Position numbers and translations under genes: made by a program. 64,000 nucleotides of DNA from Pseudomonas farsensis. Lineage in GTDB: Bacteria > Pseudomonadota > Gammaproteobacteria > Pseudomonadales > Pseudomonadaceae. Location: positions 338,001-402,000 of the forward strand of contig NZ_JABWRF020000003.1 of NCBI RefSeq assembly GCF_014268805.2, given 5' to 3'. The notes below the pieces were generated by a model. It saw only the letters and a program-made list of their open reading frames with translations. It ran no database searches and was not told the origin of the DNA. Every line of letters begins with the position of its first letter. Within the stretch, counting starts at the first letter, position 1. Below, in pieces: positions 1 through 11,967 of the stretch.

Positions 1-2
1 GC

Positions 3-383
<381 letters not shown>

Positions 384-393
384 GGCTGCTGCC

Positions 394-1242
394 ATGACGC
401 TGGAAAACATCTCCTGTCAGAAAAGCTTCGGCGGCTGGCACAAGCGCTACCGGCATGCCTCCAAGGTGCTCGGTTGCGACATGGTGTTCGCCGTGTACCT
501 GCCGCCCCAGGCCGAGCAGGGCGCGAAGCTGCCGGTGCTGTATTGGCTGAGCGGCCTGACCTGCACCGACGAAAACTTCATGCAGAAGGCCGGCGCCCAG
601 CGCCTGGCCGCCGAGCTGGGCTTGATCATCGTGGCCCCCGATACCAGCCCGCGTGGCGAGCAGGTGCCGGGCGACCCGGATGGCGCGTGGGATTTCGGCC
701 TGGGGGCGGGTTTCTACCTCAACGCCACCCAGCAGCCGTGGGCGCAGCATTACCGCATGCATGATTATGTGGTTAGCGAACTGCCTGCACTGATCGAGGC
801 GCACTTCCCGGCGTCCGATCAGCGCAGTATCAGCGGCCACTCCATGGGTGGGCATGGTGCACTGGTGTGCGCACTGCGTAATCCTGGGCGCTATCAGTCG
901 GTCTCGGCGTTTTCGCCGATCAGCAACCCCATGGATTGCCCGTGGGGCGAAAAGGCCTTCAGCCGCTACTTGGGCGAAGACCGCGCGCGCTGGCGCGAGT
1001 GGGATGCCAGCGTGCTGCTGGCCGAGGCGGTCGAATGCCCACCGCTATTGGTCGACCAAGGCGACCGCGACGACTTCCTGCAAAAGCAGCTAAAGCCAGA
1101 AACCCTGGAGCAGGCCGCACGCAAAGGCGGCCATACCCTCACGCTGCGCCTTCAGCCAGGCTACGACCATAGCTACTACTTCATCGCCAGCTTCATCGAT
1201 GAACACCTGCGCCATCATGCGGTGGCACTTGGCCGGGTGTAG
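394..1242 (+). CDS. fghA: S-formylglutathione hydrolase
   Basis: The 282-residue alpha/beta-hydrolase of the esterase D family hydrolyses S-formylglutathione to formate and glutathione. The nucleophile is in [10 protein letters not shown] (Ser about residue 150). The acid is in the GDRDDF stretch around residues 223-228, and the catalytic His is in PGYDHSYYF (about 259). I chose ATG 394 ([10 protein letters not shown]) because it fits the family N terminus; an in-frame ATG 48 bp upstream lies inside the dehydrogenase gene. It directly follows adhC and completes the glutathione-dependent formaldehyde pathway in the cytoplasm. Confidence 0.95.
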   Translation: MTLENISCQKSFGGWHKRYRHASKVLGCDMVFAVYLPPQAEQGAKLPVLYWLSGLTCTDENFMQKAGAQRLAAELGLIIVAPDTSPRGEQVPGDPDGAWDFGLGAGFYLNATQQPWAQHYRMHDYVVSELPALIEAHFPASDQRSISGHSMGGHGALVCALRNPGRYQSVSAFSPISNPMDCPWGEKAFSRYLGEDRARWREWDASVLLAEAVECPPLLVDQGDRDDFLQKQLKPETLEQAARKGGHTLTLRLQPGYDHSYYFIASFIDEHLRHHAVALGRV

Positions 1243-1339
1243 CCAGCATCTGCAAGCCGCGCGCTTGTAGCTTGCAGCTTGCCCCCCGCAGCTGCAAATG
1301 CAGGTAGAATCACGCCCTGACTCAATCAGGGCGTTTTTT

Positions 1340-1813
1340 ATGCGTATTGGCCACGGCTACGATGTGCACCGTTTTGCCGACGGTGATTTCATTACCCTGG
1401 GCGGGGTGCGTATCCCCCACAAGTTCGGCCTGTTGGCCCATTCCGATGGCGACGTGCTGCTGCACGCGCTCAGCGATGCCCTGCTCGGTGCGGCGGCGCT
1501 GGGTGATATCGGCAAGCACTTCCCGGATACCGACCCGCAGTTCAAGGGCGCCGATAGCCGAGTGCTGTTGCGGCATGTGGTGGGCGTGGTGCGCAACAAA
1601 GGCTGGAAGGTCGGCAACGTCGACGCCACCATCGTTGCCCAGGCGCCGAAAATGGCCCCGCACATCGAGACCATGCGCCAGCGCATCGCCGAAGACCTGC
1701 AGGTCGATCTCGACCAGGTCAACGTCAAGGCCACCACCGAAGAAAAGCTTGGCTTCACCGGCCGTGAGGAAGGGATCGCCGTGCACGCTGTCGCCCTGTT
1801 GCTGCCCGCATGA
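1340..1813 (+). CDS. ispF: 2-C-methyl-D-erythritol 2,4-cyclodiphosphate synthase
   Basis: This 157-residue enzyme of the MEP isoprenoid pathway forms the cyclic diphosphate and releases CMP. It begins [12 protein letters not shown], with metal ligands Asp8, His10 and His42 (in [11 protein letters not shown]), and ends with the usual [16 protein letters not shown] region. ATG 1340 gives the canonical N terminus; the frame is open further upstream but that part is not conserved. Its stop overlaps the truD start (ATGA), showing translational coupling. It is the first gene of an ispF-truD-surE-pcm-nlpD-rpoS cluster. Confidence 0.97.
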   Translation: MRIGHGYDVHRFADGDFITLGGVRIPHKFGLLAHSDGDVLLHALSDALLGAAALGDIGKHFPDTDPQFKGADSRVLLRHVVGVVRNKGWKVGNVDATIVAQAPKMAPHIETMRQRIAEDLQVDLDQVNVKATTEEKLGFTGREEGIAVHAVALLLPA

Positions 1814-2855
1814 ACGAACTTGAACTGTTGGGCCCGCGGGCCTTTGGTGACGCGCTGGGTAGCGCGGTGCTCAAGGCGGTCGCCGAAGATTTCCAGGTCG
1901 ATGAAGTGCTCGACATCCCGCTGTCTGGGCAGGGCGAGCACCTGTGGCTATGGGTCGAAAAGCGTGACCTCAACACCGAAGAAGCTGCTCGCCGCCTGGC
2001 CCGCGCTGCCGGTGTGCCGGCGCGCGCCATCAGCTACGCCGGCCTCAAGGACCGCCAGGCCCTGACCCGTCAGTGGTTCAGCCTGCACCTGCCAGGCAAG
2101 GCCGACCCCGACCTGTCGCGCGCCGAAGATGACACCTTGCGCGTACTCAAACAGGTACGTCACCAGCGCAAGCTGCAACGTGGCGCCCACTCGGCCAATG
2201 GCTTCACCTTGCGTCTGACCGGTCTGAGCGCCGATCACCCGGCGCTCGATGCCCGTCTTGAACAACTCAAGGCGCACGGGGTGCCCAATTATTTCGGCAG
2301 CCAGCGTTTTGGCCATGCCGGCGGTAACGTCCACGATGCCCAGGGCTGGGCCGCGCGCCAGGCCTTGCCGGAGCAGCGCAATGTACGTTCGCGGCTGCTG
2401 TCGGCTGGCCGCAGCTACCTGTTCAACCAGGTGCTTGCCGCGCGTGTGGCAGATGGCAGTTGGCAGCGCGCCCAGGTCGGTGACCTGCTGGCGTTCACCG
2501 ACAGCCGCAGTTTTTTCCCCGCAGGCGAGGCGGAGTGTTGCGATCCGCGCCTGGCGATTCTTGACCTGCATCCAACCGGGCCGCTGTGGGGCGAAGGCCC
2601 GTCGCCCACCGCTGGCGGCACCTTGGCCGTGGAGTCGGCGGTGGCCGAACGGCACCCGGCGCTGTGCCAGTGGCTGGCGCGGGCGGGCATGGATCAGGAA
2701 CGGCGCATCCTGCGGCTCCCTATTGGGCGGCTGACGTGGCATTATCCAGAGCCTGATATCCTGCAACTGGAATTCGTCCTTCCGGCCGGATGCTTCGCCA
2801 CCGTCGTGGTGCGCGAACTCGTCGATCTGGTGCCGGTAGGGCAGACGGACAGCCC

Positions 2856-2868
<13 letters not shown>
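1810..2868 (+). CDS. truD: tRNA pseudouridine(13) synthase TruD
   Basis: A 352-residue TruD-family enzyme that isomerises U13 of tRNA-Glu. The catalytic aspartate is in [10 protein letters not shown] (Asp81), the family signature. [11 protein letters not shown] in the middle is also typical, and the TRUD insertion domain follows. The gene overlaps ispF by 4 bp and surE by 13 bp, so it sits inside a tightly coupled operon. Confidence 0.96.
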
Positions 2869-4282
<1,414 letters not shown>

Positions 4283-4460
4283 GCCAAAACGCCGGAATAT
4301 TTGCACCACAGACGAATTCCTGCGCACCAGCCCTGTCTATTCGGCGAGGCTGGCGCTTATCGCAGCACACACTGGGCCACCGCATCAGCGCGGCTCGGTT
4401 ATAATTGCAACAATATTGCATTTCATATTGTTATTTTTCGGCACCATGAGGGGAGCGCGG

Positions 4461-5315
4461 GTGGGTCACACAGTCGTTCGGCAGCGCAAGGATCGTTCGG
4501 TTTTGAAGCTTCTGGTGATTGCGCTGGCCATGGGAACCCTGTTGGCCGGCTGCTCGAGCACAGGCTCCAGCGGTGCGCGGGTGGTCGACCGCAATAACGC
4601 GGCGCCCAAGCGCCCCACCGTCACCTCCGGCCAGCACACCGTCAAGCCAGGCGATACGCTGTTCTCCATCGCGTTTCGCTATGGCTGGGACTACAAGGAA
4701 CTGGCCGCGCGCAACAACATTCCGGCCCCCTATACCATCCGGCCGGGCCAGGCGATCCGTTTCAGCAGTGCCGCAGGTGGCAGCACAACGGTCTCCTCCA
4801 GCCCCTCTTCGTCGAGCAAGACAACGGTCATTCGTCGGCCAGTTGCCACTACTGCGCCCGCTTCGAATAATGGCAAAACTGCCAACACCGCGACTTCCTC
4901 GTCGACGCAAACGGTTGCAACCGTACCGGCTGCAGAGCGCGCCGTAGGCGGCTGGACGTGGCCGGCAAACGGCGTGCTGATTGGAAAATTTGCTTCAAAC
5001 GGTAGTTTGAATAAAGGCGTTGATATCGCCGGGGATTTGGGACAGCCTGTTTTTGCTGCGTCTGATGGAGCAGTGGTTTACGCCGGTAGTGGATTGCGGG
5101 GCTACGGCGAGCTGATCATCATCAAGCACAACGATACCTACGTCAGTGCCTACGGTCACAACCGCAGGCTTTTGGTTCGGGAGGGGCAGCAGGTCAAGGC
5201 AGGGCAGACAATCGCAGAAATGGGGTCTACGGGCACTGATCGGGTGAAACTGCATTTTGAGATTCGCCGCCAAGGCAAACCCGTCGATCCGCTTCAGTTC
5301 TTGCCACGCCGTTGA
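4461..5315 (+). CDS. nlpD: LysM/LytM murein hydrolase activator lipoprotein NlpD
   Basis: A 284-residue lipoprotein that activates septal amidases. A signal peptide ends in lipobox LLAGC (Cys about 31), followed by a LysM domain (about 58-101), a Ser/Thr/Pro-rich linker, and a C-terminal M23/LytM domain (about 195-284). The LytM domain is degenerate: it has NKGVDIAG where active peptidases have the first metal-binding His, as in other NlpD proteins that act as activators and not enzymes. GTG 4461 is preferred because GAGGGG sits 7 bp before it; ATG 4446 is the alternative. In pseudomonads the main rpoS promoter usually lies inside nlpD. Confidence 0.93.
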   Translation: MGHTVVRQRKDRSVLKLLVIALAMGTLLAGCSSTGSSGARVVDRNNAAPKRPTVTSGQHTVKPGDTLFSIAFRYGWDYKELAARNNIPAPYTIRPGQAIRFSSAAGGSTTVSSSPSSSSKTTVIRRPVATTAPASNNGKTANTATSSSTQTVATVPAAERAVGGWTWPANGVLIGKFASNGSLNKGVDIAGDLGQPVFAASDGAVVYAGSGLRGYGELIIIKHNDTYVSAYGHNRRLLVREGQQVKAGQTIAEMGSTGTDRVKLHFEIRRQGKPVDPLQFLPRR

Positions 5316-5419
5316 TCCTGTTCCGGCCTGTTCCTTGGATGTAGAGGGGACAGGCTCCAGCGCTGCCACGGAAGGGTGACGCTCGAGTCTGAGTTCGAAC
5401 TCAGCAAAGGACTATAACA

Positions 5420-6424
5420 ATGGCTCTCAGCAAAGAAGTGCCGGAGTTTGACATCGACGATGACCTCCTCCTGATGGAGACCGGCATCGTTTTGGATACG
5501 GATGTGGTGTCAGACGAACCTGTTGCACCGGTTCGAACTAAGTCAAAACAGAGCGCATCGCTCAAACAGCACAAGTACATCGACTACACCCGGGCGCTTG
5601 ATGCGACCCAGCTGTATCTCAACGAAATCGGCTTCTCGCCCCTGCTTTCGCCAGAGGAAGAAGTGCATTTTGCGCGGCTCTCGCAAAAAGGCGACCCAGC
5701 CGGCCGCAAGCGCATGATCGAAAGCAACCTGCGCCTGGTGGTGAAAATCGCCCGCCGCTATGTCAACCGCGGCCTATCGCTGCTAGACCTGATCGAAGAA
5801 GGCAACCTTGGCCTGATTCGCGCCGTAGAAAAGTTCGACCCTGAACGCGGCTTCCGCTTCTCGACCTACGCCACTTGGTGGATCCGTCAGACCATCGAGC
5901 GGGCGATCATGAACCAGACCCGCACCATCCGCCTGCCGATCCACGTGGTCAAAGAGCTGAACGTCTACCTGCGTGCTGCGCGGGAACTGACGCAAAAGCT
6001 CGACCACGAACCGTCGCCTGAAGAAATCGCCAACCTGCTCGAAAAACCGGTCGCGGAGGTCAAGCGCATGCTTGGGCTGAACGAGCGGGTATCTTCGGTT
6101 GACGTGTCCCTCGGGCCGGACTCCGACAAGACCCTGCTCGACACCCTCACCGATGACCGCCCCACTGACCCATGCGAGCTGCTGCAGGACGACGACCTGT
6201 CGCAGAGCATCGACCAGTGGCTGGGGGAGTTGACCGACAAGCAGCGCGAGGTGGTGGTGCGCCGCTTCGGCCTGCGCGGCCACGAAAGCAGCACCCTCGA
6301 AGATGTTGGCCTGGAAATCGGCCTGACCCGTGAGCGGGTGCGGCAGATCCAGGTCGAGGGCCTGAAGCGCCTGCGTGAGATTCTCGAGAAGAACGGGCTG
6401 TCCAGCGAGTCGCTGTTCCAGTAA
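5420..6424 (+). CDS. rpoS: RNA polymerase sigma factor RpoS
   Basis: A 334-residue sigma-70 family stationary-phase and stress sigma factor. Region 1.2 is near [14 protein letters not shown]. Regions 2.1-2.4 run through [33 protein letters not shown] and [20 protein letters not shown]. Region 4.2 is the HTH around [20 protein letters not shown]. The start ATG 5420 has AAAGGA 5' of it. It follows nlpD by about 100 bp and ends in a hairpin terminator. rsmZ and fdxA downstream match the usual Pseudomonas order. Confidence 0.98.
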   Translation: MALSKEVPEFDIDDDLLLMETGIVLDTDVVSDEPVAPVRTKSKQSASLKQHKYIDYTRALDATQLYLNEIGFSPLLSPEEEVHFARLSQKGDPAGRKRMIESNLRLVVKIARRYVNRGLSLLDLIEEGNLGLIRAVEKFDPERGFRFSTYATWWIRQTIERAIMNQTRTIRLPIHVVKELNVYLRAARELTQKLDHEPSPEEIANLLEKPVAEVKRMLGLNERVSSVDVSLGPDSDKTLLDTLTDDRPTDPCELLQDDDLSQSIDQWLGELTDKQREVVVRRFGLRGHESSTLEDVGLEIGLTRERVRQIQVEGLKRLREILEKNGLSSESLFQ

Positions 6425-6444
6425 TTCGCCCGGCAGTCGAAGAG

Positions 6445-6470
6445 CGCCCCGATCATATCGGGGCGTTTTC
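6445..6470 (+). terminator. rpoS rho-independent terminator
   Basis: A GC-rich hairpin (CGCCCCGAT / ATCGGGGCG) is followed by TTTTC just after the rpoS stop. Confidence 0.85.
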
Positions 6471-6613
6471 GTTTGCGGCGGCCTGCACTTGTTGCTGGGC
6501 AATTGCTCGACCCTGACAAATCGCCTGGTGGCGAGCGGGCTAGCCCCGAAACCGCCTGAGAGGTTGGCAGTAAATGGAGAAATATGTGCTTATCCACCGT
6601 TGTTGCATGATGT

Positions 6614-6631
6614 GTAAGCTTTTGCTTACTC
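6614..6631 (+). promoter_or_regulatory. GacA upstream activating site for rsmZ
   Basis: The sequence TGTAAG-CTTTTG-CTTACT is an imperfect inverted repeat that fits the GacA-bound motif TGTAAG-N6-CTTACA with one mismatch. It lies about 190 bp before the rsmZ 5' end, the spacing seen for Gac-controlled small RNAs in pseudomonads. It implies that rsmZ depends on the GacS/GacA system. Confidence 0.85.
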
Positions 6632-6804
6632 GTGACGTAGGAGAACGGCGTAAGGGTTAGTAAATCAATGTCGTTTCCAATGCCTGTAATTTCACAAGTA
6701 ATTGATATGAAAAGGATTTATTGATTTACCAAATCGTGTCACAAGTATTTCCCCGAGAAGTTCCCCCCTTGAACGCCGCGTGAAAGCCGCTAGTATTCGA
6801 ACTG

Positions 6805-6934
6805 TGTCCAGGGACAGACACAGGCTTTCAGGATGAAGGCCAAGGACATCGCAAGACGCGATTCATCAGGACGATGAGTGGGATATACAGGGACTACGGA
6901 AAAAATGTGGGCGGGTCATACCGCCCCTTTTTTT
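6805..6934 (+). ncRNA. rsmZ: RsmZ, RsmA/CsrA-sequestering small RNA
   Basis: The roughly 130-nt segment between rpoS and fdxA is in the conserved place of rsmZ. It begins with a stem near TGTCCAGGGACAGACA and carries several GGA motifs (AGGGACA, CAGGATG, AAGGACA, CAGGACG, GGGATA, AGGGACT) that RsmA/RsmE would bind in hairpin loops. It ends in a strong terminator (GGGCGG / CCGCCC plus seven T). The 5' end is inferred from the start of the first stem. Together with the GacA site it titrates RsmA-family proteins and controls secondary metabolism and the lifestyle switch. Confidence 0.92.
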
Positions 6935-6948
6935 GCCTGCAGAAAATG

Positions 6949-6973
6949 AAAAAAGGCCCTTGCGGGCCTTTTT
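6949..6973 (-). terminator. fdxA terminator
   Basis: The hairpin GGCCC-TTGC-GGGCC is flanked by A-run and T-run, so it can work in both directions. It sits 14 bp beyond the fdxA stop on the minus strand. Confidence 0.8.
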
Positions 6974-6986
6974 CGTTTCTGGGCGC

Positions 6987-7310
6987 TTAGCGCTCCAGGT
7001 CGGCAACCTTGCCAGGCTTGCCATCCCACTCTGCAGCGTCAGGCAGCGCGTCTTTCTTCTCGGTGATGTTCGGCCAGATCTCCGCAAGCTCTGCGTTGAG
7101 CTCGATGAAGTTCTCCATGCCAGCAGGAATCTCATCCTCGGAGAAGATGGCCTGGGCCGGGCACTCAGGCTCGCACAGCGCGCAGTCGATGCACTCGTCC
7201 GGGTGAATCACCAGGAAATTCGGGCCTTCGTAGAAGCAGTCCACCGGACAGACTTCCACGCAGTCGGTGTACTTGCATTTGATGCAGTTGTCGGTGACGA
7301 CGAAGGTCAT
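6987..7310 (-). CDS. fdxA: seven-iron ferredoxin FdxA
   Basis: A 107-residue ferredoxin with [3Fe-4S] and [4Fe-4S] clusters. The N-terminal cysteines are at 9, 12, 17, 21 and 25, and the second group is [13 protein letters not shown] (40, 43, 46, 50). The C-terminal extension is acidic, as in Azotobacter FdI-type proteins. It is convergent with rsmZ and shares the conserved rsmZ-fdxA-mutS order. It transfers electrons in the cytoplasm; its partner cannot be told from here. Confidence 0.96.
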   Translation of the reverse strand: MTFVVTDNCIKCKYTDCVEVCPVDCFYEGPNFLVIHPDECIDCALCEPECPAQAIFSEDEIPAGMENFIELNAELAEIWPNITEKKDALPDAAEWDGKPGKVADLER

Positions 7311-7449
7311 TTCTAATTTTCTCCTCAGGCGACGGCAGCGTGCCCTTCCTTGCAGGGCAGCGCGGTTCGCGATTGTGGCTGCAGGCCAGGCTAGGAGCCC
7401 GCAGCACGCGCAAACCGCGCCGGATTCTACCAGCTTGCGCGGGCGGCCG

Positions 7450-10023
7450 TTATAACAGGTTCTTTAGTTGATATAGCATTTCGATAGCTTCACGCGGCGT
7501 CATGTCGTCCAGCGCCAGCTTGCCCAGCTTCTCGATGGCCGGGTGGGGCAGGGTGGCGAACAGGTCGCTCTGGTGCGGCACGTTTGGCTCGCCCTTGCTC
7601 TTGCTGGCAAGTGGCGCGTCGTGGGGCAGGCTTGCGGTTTCAAGCCGGCCCAGATGCTCGCGGGCACGCTGGATCACCGCGCCAGGAACCCCGGCCAGTT
7701 GCGCCACGGCCAGGCCGTAGCTCTGGCTGGCGGGGCCGGGCAGCACATGGTGCAGGAATACGATGCGCTCGTTGTGCTCGGTGGCGTTCAGGTGCACGTT
7801 GGCCACCAGCGGCTCGCTCTCGGGCAGCACGGTCAGCTCGAAATAGTGCGTGGCAAACAAGGTATAGGCGCGCAACTGGGCCAGCCGCTCGGCAGCCGCC
7901 CACGCCAGCGACAGGCCGTCGAAGGTGCTGGTGCCACGGCCCACTTCGTCCATCAGCACAAGGCTGCGGTCGGTGGCGTTATGCAGAATATTGGCGGTTT
8001 CGCTCATCTCGACCATGAAGGTCGAGCGGCCACCGGCCAAGTCGTCGCTTGAGCCGATACGGGTGAAGATGCGGTCGACCAGCGACAGCTCGCACGCCGC
8101 TGCCGGCACGAAGCTGCCGATGTGTGCCATTAGCACAATCAAGGCGGTTTGGCGCATGTAGGTCGATTTACCGCCCATGTTCGGGCCGGTGATGATCAAC
8201 ATGCGCGTGCTGTCGTCCAGGCCTAGGTCGTTGGCCACGAACGGCGTGGTCAGCACTTGCTCGACCACCGGGTGACGGCCTTGCTCGATACGCAGGCATG
8301 GTTCGTCGACAAATTGCGGGCAGTTCAGGTCCAGGTTGAGCGCACGCTCCGCCAGGTTGCTCAGCACATCCAGTTCGGCCAGTGCTGCGGCGCTGTCCTG
8401 CAACGGCGCCAAGTGGCCGATGAGGGTTTCGAGCAGGGCGTCGTAGAGCATCTTCTCGCGGGCCAGGGCACGGCTTTTGGCCGACAGCGCCTTGTCTTCG
8501 AAGGCTTTGAGCTCTGGGGTAATGAACCGCTCGGCGCCCTTGAGGGTCTGGCGGCGGATGTAATCGGCCGGCGCCTGCTCGGCTTGCTTGGTGGGTAGCT
8601 CGATGAAGTAGCCATGCACGCGGTTGTAGCCGACCTTGAGGTTGGCAAGCCCGGTGCGGGCCTTTTCGCGTGCTTCTAGGTCGATGAGGAACTGGCCGGC
8701 GTTTTCGCTCATGGCCAGCAGCTCGTCCAGCTCGGGGTCGTAACCGGTCTTGAGCACCCCACCATCGCGGATCACCGCAGGCGGGTTATCGATGATCGCC
8801 CGCTCCAGCAGGCCAGCCAGCTCCGGGTAGGTGCCGGTGATGGCCGCCAGGCGCGCCAGGTGCGGCGCTTCCAGTTCGGCCATGGCATTTTGCAGTTCGG
8901 GGAGTGCGCCCAAGGCATCACGCAGGCGCGCCAGGTCGCGCGGGCGAGCATTACGCAGGCCAATGCGCGCCAGAATACGTTCGAGGTCGCCGATTTCCTT
9001 GAGCTGCGGTTGCAGCTTTTCGAAGCGGTAACCATCTAGCAGGCAGCGGATCGAGTCCTGGCGCGCCTTCAATACTTTGAGGTCGCGCAGCGGGCGGTTC
9101 AGCCAGCGGGTCAGCAAGCGGCTGGCCATGGCGGTCTGGCAGCGGTCGATGACCGACTGCAAGGTATTGTCGCGGCCACCGGCCAGGTTGATGTCCAGCT
9201 CCAGGTTGCGACGGCTGGCCGCGTCGAGGATGACGGTGTCGTCCATGCGTTCGTGGCGCAGGCTGCGCAGGTGCGGCAGCGAGGTGCGCTGGGTTTCCTT
9301 GGCGTAGGTCAGCAGGCAGCCGGCGGCGCCGATGGCCAGGGTCAGCTTGTCGCAGCCAAAACCCTTGAGGTCCTGGGTGGCGAACTGTTGGCACAGCGCC
9401 TTGCGCGCCGAATCACGGTCAAAGTCCCACGGCGCACGGCGACGGGCACCTGGGCGTTTCTCGGCAGGCAGGCCCTGTGGCCAGTCATCCGGGATCAGCA
9501 GTTCGACCGGGTTCAGCCGCTCAAGCTCGGCCAGCAGGTTTTCCCAGCCTTTGATCTCTTGCACGATGAAGTTGCCGCTGGTGATATCCAGCACCGCCAG
9601 CCCGAACAGGCGCTCGTCACCCAGCAACGCGGCAATGAGGTTGTCGCGGCGTTCATCGAGCAACGCTTCGTCGCTGACAGTACCGGGGGTGATGATACGC
9701 ACCACCTGGCGCTCCACCGGCCCCTTGCTGGTCGCCGGGTCGCCAACCTGCTCGCAGATCACCACCGACTCGCCAAGCTTGACCAGCTTGGCCAGGTAGC
9801 CTTCAAGCGAGTGGAACGGAATTCCGCACATCGGAATGGACTGGCCCGCCGACTGCCCACGGGCGGTCAGGGTGATATCCAGCAGTTTCGCGGCCTTCTT
9901 TGCATCTTCGTAGAAGATCTCGTAGAAGTCGCCCATGCGGTAGAACATCAGCTGGTCTGGGTGCTGGTTTTTCAGCTTCCAGTACTGCTGCATCATCGGG
10001 GTGTGTGCGGAGAGATCGGACAT
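7450..10023 (-). CDS. mutS: DNA mismatch repair protein MutS
   Basis: An 857-residue MutS that recognises mismatches and starts methyl-directed repair. The mismatch-reading motif is [12 protein letters not shown] (Phe33, Glu35). The ATPase Walker [10 protein letters not shown] is near residue 615, followed by [12 protein letters not shown] (Walker B region) and ATHYFELT. The start is ATG at 10023 (MSDLSAHTP); the frame is open 72 bp further, but that part is not conserved. It is the left border of the tailocin cluster, the known mutS-cinA/recA tailocin site in this genus. Confidence 0.97.
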   Translation of the reverse strand: MSDLSAHTPMMQQYWKLKNQHPDQLMFYRMGDFYEIFYEDAKKAAKLLDITLTARGQSAGQSIPMCGIPFHSLEGYLAKLVKLGESVVICEQVGDPATSKGPVERQVVRIITPGTVSDEALLDERRDNLIAALLGDERLFGLAVLDITSGNFIVQEIKGWENLLAELERLNPVELLIPDDWPQGLPAEKRPGARRRAPWDFDRDSARKALCQQFATQDLKGFGCDKLTLAIGAAGCLLTYAKETQRTSLPHLRSLRHERMDDTVILDAASRRNLELDINLAGGRDNTLQSVIDRCQTAMASRLLTRWLNRPLRDLKVLKARQDSIRCLLDGYRFEKLQPQLKEIGDLERILARIGLRNARPRDLARLRDALGALPELQNAMAELEAPHLARLAAITGTYPELAGLLERAIIDNPPAVIRDGGVLKTGYDPELDELLAMSENAGQFLIDLEAREKARTGLANLKVGYNRVHGYFIELPTKQAEQAPADYIRRQTLKGAERFITPELKAFEDKALSAKSRALAREKMLYDALLETLIGHLAPLQDSAAALAELDVLSNLAERALNLDLNCPQFVDEPCLRIEQGRHPVVEQVLTTPFVANDLGLDDSTRMLIITGPNMGGKSTYMRQTALIVLMAHIGSFVPAAACELSLVDRIFTRIGSSDDLAGGRSTFMVEMSETANILHNATDRSLVLMDEVGRGTSTFDGLSLAWAAAERLAQLRAYTLFATHYFELTVLPESEPLVANVHLNATEHNERIVFLHHVLPGPASQSYGLAVAQLAGVPGAVIQRAREHLGRLETASLPHDAPLASKSKGEPNVPHQSDLFATLPHPAIEKLGKLALDDMTPREAIEMLYQLKNLL

Positions 10024-10753
10024 TCGGGGCCTTGAAGCAGAGCGTTTGTTAGACAAATGCGAAACCGGCAATTCTACAGGCTTTCGCCGGCACATGCCGC
10101 TACGATGTTTGCGCGTGCGGGTCTAACAGCGTTTCTTCCCAGCAGGCCCAGGCCACCGGTCAGCCGTTATGGTTGACATAAAGGTCAGCGGATACCTACT
10201 GTTGATTTGAGCGCGAAACCAGTTGCCATCCAACGGCTAGAACTGGCGTAAGAACCCCGTCGATGGTTGGGTCATCAGCGTAGGGTGAGACCTCCACACC
10301 CCTGCTTGAGGGTGTGTATATGAATATCAAGCACTCATTTCAGGCCGCTCTCAGTAGCGGCCTTTTCTTTGCGTGATATTACCGAACCGGAGCGTTCAGG
10401 TCTGAGTAGCGCTGGAAAAGCAGCTGGCTATGGCGATGTTGGTTCAGGGACTTGGCATCAGTGTGCATAAAGTTCCAGAGCACTTTGCCATTCTCCATCG
10501 TCACGCTGACAAGCATCTGCCTTTTCGACTCATAGGCGCCGGCGATGCTGTGCTCAAGGCGTTGGTTGTCGTGCTCAAGGTGGTCCCATGCCCTTGGATA
10601 GGAAGTGCGACATGGTGCCACAGATCTGTGGCGTAGCCCGTTCAACAGATCGACAAGCCGTTGCTATGAGAGCTGCTGGAGCCAACGCCTGCGGACGTTT
10701 ATTACTAGGCAATCTCACTGCGAGTATTGCGTTCCATTAAACAGAACCTCATT
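10024..10753. other. mutS-tailocin junction, about 730 bp without a clear gene
   Basis: No well-supported gene is seen. There is a hairpin CCACACCC / GGGTGTGT near 10294-10318. An 18-codon ORF at 10320-10376 (MNIKHSFQAAL...) overlaps a hairpin with the pattern GGCCGCT / AGCGGCC plus TTTTCTTT at 10343-10369 that looks like a terminator. A weak minus-strand ORF lies at 10379-10645. This may be the scar of tailocin insertion or a remnant of an older gene. Confidence 0.5.
10379..10645 (-). CDS. hypothetical small protein (doubtful)
   Basis: An 88-codon frame using a TTG start, or a shorter form from an internal ATG (MLVSVTMENG). It has no recognisable domain and no clear ribosome-binding site. 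It is charged, with many His and Gln residues near the C terminus. It could be a remnant at the tailocin border. I keep it only as a possibility. Confidence 0.25.
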   Translation of the reverse strand: MNGLRHRSVAPCRTSYPRAWDHLEHDNQRLEHSIAGAYESKRQMLVSVTMENGKVLWNFMHTDAKSLNQHRHSQLLFQRYSDLNAPVR

Positions 10754-11500
10754 ATGCACGTTATGCAAAAACGCAACGTAGCCTCCACACTCAAAGCGCT
10801 GCTTGATCGCCACGGCCTGTCCCCGACAGAGCTGCACCGGCGCACGGGCGTACCGCAATCCACGCTTTCGCGCATCCTCAGCGAGAAAATCGTCGACCCG
10901 TCCGATAAGCACGTGTCGAAGATTGCCGAGTATTTCGGCGTAAGCACCGATCAGTTGCGCGGCCGTGCCGAGCTTGGCGAGTCGCGTGAAACGCCGGCGG
11001 CCAGCGCTGGCCATTCGGCATTGAGCGACATCAGCCTGTGGGACGATGACACCCCCGTCGAGGATGACGAGGTATCGGTTCCTTTTCTTCGAGAGGTCGA
11101 GTTGGCAGCAGGATCAGGAAGATTCGTCATCGAAGAAAGCGAGCACGCCCGCCTGCGCTTCGGCAAGCGCAGCCTGCGCCACAATGGTGTGCAGTTCGAT
11201 AACGCCAAGTGCGTGACGGTGCGCGGCAACAGCATGCTGCCGGTGCTGCGCGACGGCGCCACGGTGGGGGTGAATACCGGTAAATGTACCGTGGGCGACA
11301 TCATCGACGGCGACCTCTATGCCATCAACCACAATGGCCAGTTGCGGGTGAAACAGGTGTACCGCCTGCCGACCGGCATTCGCCTGCGCAGCTTCAACCG
11401 CGACGAGCACCCCGACGAGGACTACAGCTTCCAGCAAATGCAGGATGAGCAGATCAGCGTGCTCGGCCACGTGTTCTGGTGGGGCATGTACGCCCGCTGA
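10754..11500 (+). CDS. tailocin repressor, XRE/LexA-like self-cleaving (PrtR-like)
   Basis: A 248-residue regulator with an N-terminal HTH_XRE domain (about 10-65, with LSPTELHRRTGVPQSTLSR) and a C-terminal S24/LexA-type peptidase domain. The Ala-Gly cleavage site is about 119-120 (ELAAGSGR). The catalytic Ser is in RGNSMLP (about 160) and the Lys in LRVKQV (about 200). RecA activated by DNA damage should trigger self-cleavage and release the tailocin promoter. ATG 10754 is chosen; ATG 10763 is another option and there is no strong Shine-Dalgarno for either. It resembles PrtR of P. aeruginosa, but no PrtN activator gene is present, so it probably represses the structural operon directly. Confidence 0.92.
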   Translation: MHVMQKRNVASTLKALLDRHGLSPTELHRRTGVPQSTLSRILSEKIVDPSDKHVSKIAEYFGVSTDQLRGRAELGESRETPAASAGHSALSDISLWDDDTPVEDDEVSVPFLREVELAAGSGRFVIEESEHARLRFGKRSLRHNGVQFDNAKCVTVRGNSMLPVLRDGATVGVNTGKCTVGDIIDGDLYAINHNGQLRVKQVYRLPTGIRLRSFNRDEHPDEDYSFQQMQDEQISVLGHVFWWGMYAR

Positions 11501-11520
11501 CCCCGACTTGCATCCACACA

Positions 11521-11546
11521 AACCCGCTTCGGCGGGTTTTTTTTCG
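11521..11546 (+). terminator. repressor gene terminator
   Basis: A short hairpin AACCCGC / GCGGGTT with a run of eight T lies 20 bp after the repressor stop. Confidence 0.88.
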
Positions 11547-11607
11547 TCTGCAGAAAAGCCCTACGCACCGCGTAGCGCATGGACTTCATGCGTTTCAGCA
11601 AAATCAA

Positions 11608-11661
11608 ATGCATAGACGGTTGAATAAATGCATTGACTGCATATGCATCAATGCATAACCT
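11608..11661 (+). promoter_or_regulatory. tailocin operon promoter with ATGCAT operator repeats
   Basis: A -35 TTGACT (11633-11638) and a -10-like TAACCT (11656-11661) are 17 bp apart. Four ATGCAT hexamers occur at 11608, 11628, 11643 and 11651, and the last three overlap the -35, spacer and -10. This is the expected layout for a repressor operator and fits control by the upstream LexA-like protein. The binding itself is inferred. Confidence 0.7.
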
Positions 11662-11967
11662 GTGTCTCAAGCCGGGCAGCAACCGGTTGTTACACAGGCA
11701 GCGATGAACAGGCCTCAACTGTTCAGAGGGTTGGCAACTGGCCCGGGTGTGCAGCGTAAAGCACCACGAACAGTTATCCGGCGGGCAGGCGGCCGCGGTC
11801 GGAGTCACCAATTTGAAGCGTAACCGCACGGCGTCACCAGTCGTGGCCGGCGGTTGAACCGCGCATTACTGCAAGGCCTGGCGAGCCGGGCCTTGTGGAA
11901 TGCCGAGTTATTGCACAACACGTACCGTCGGCATGTCGCCGGCGGGCATCACACAGGAGACAGGACA
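11662..11967 (+). other. tailocin 5' leader, about 300 bp untranslated
   Basis: Between the presumed promoter and the holin start there is no supported gene. It contains a perfect hairpin TGAACAG-GCCTCAA-CTGTTCA at 11705-11725 and further GC-rich inverted repeats. The length and structure suggest a transcript-level control such as antitermination or an RNA-binding protein site; this is inference. Confidence 0.5.
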
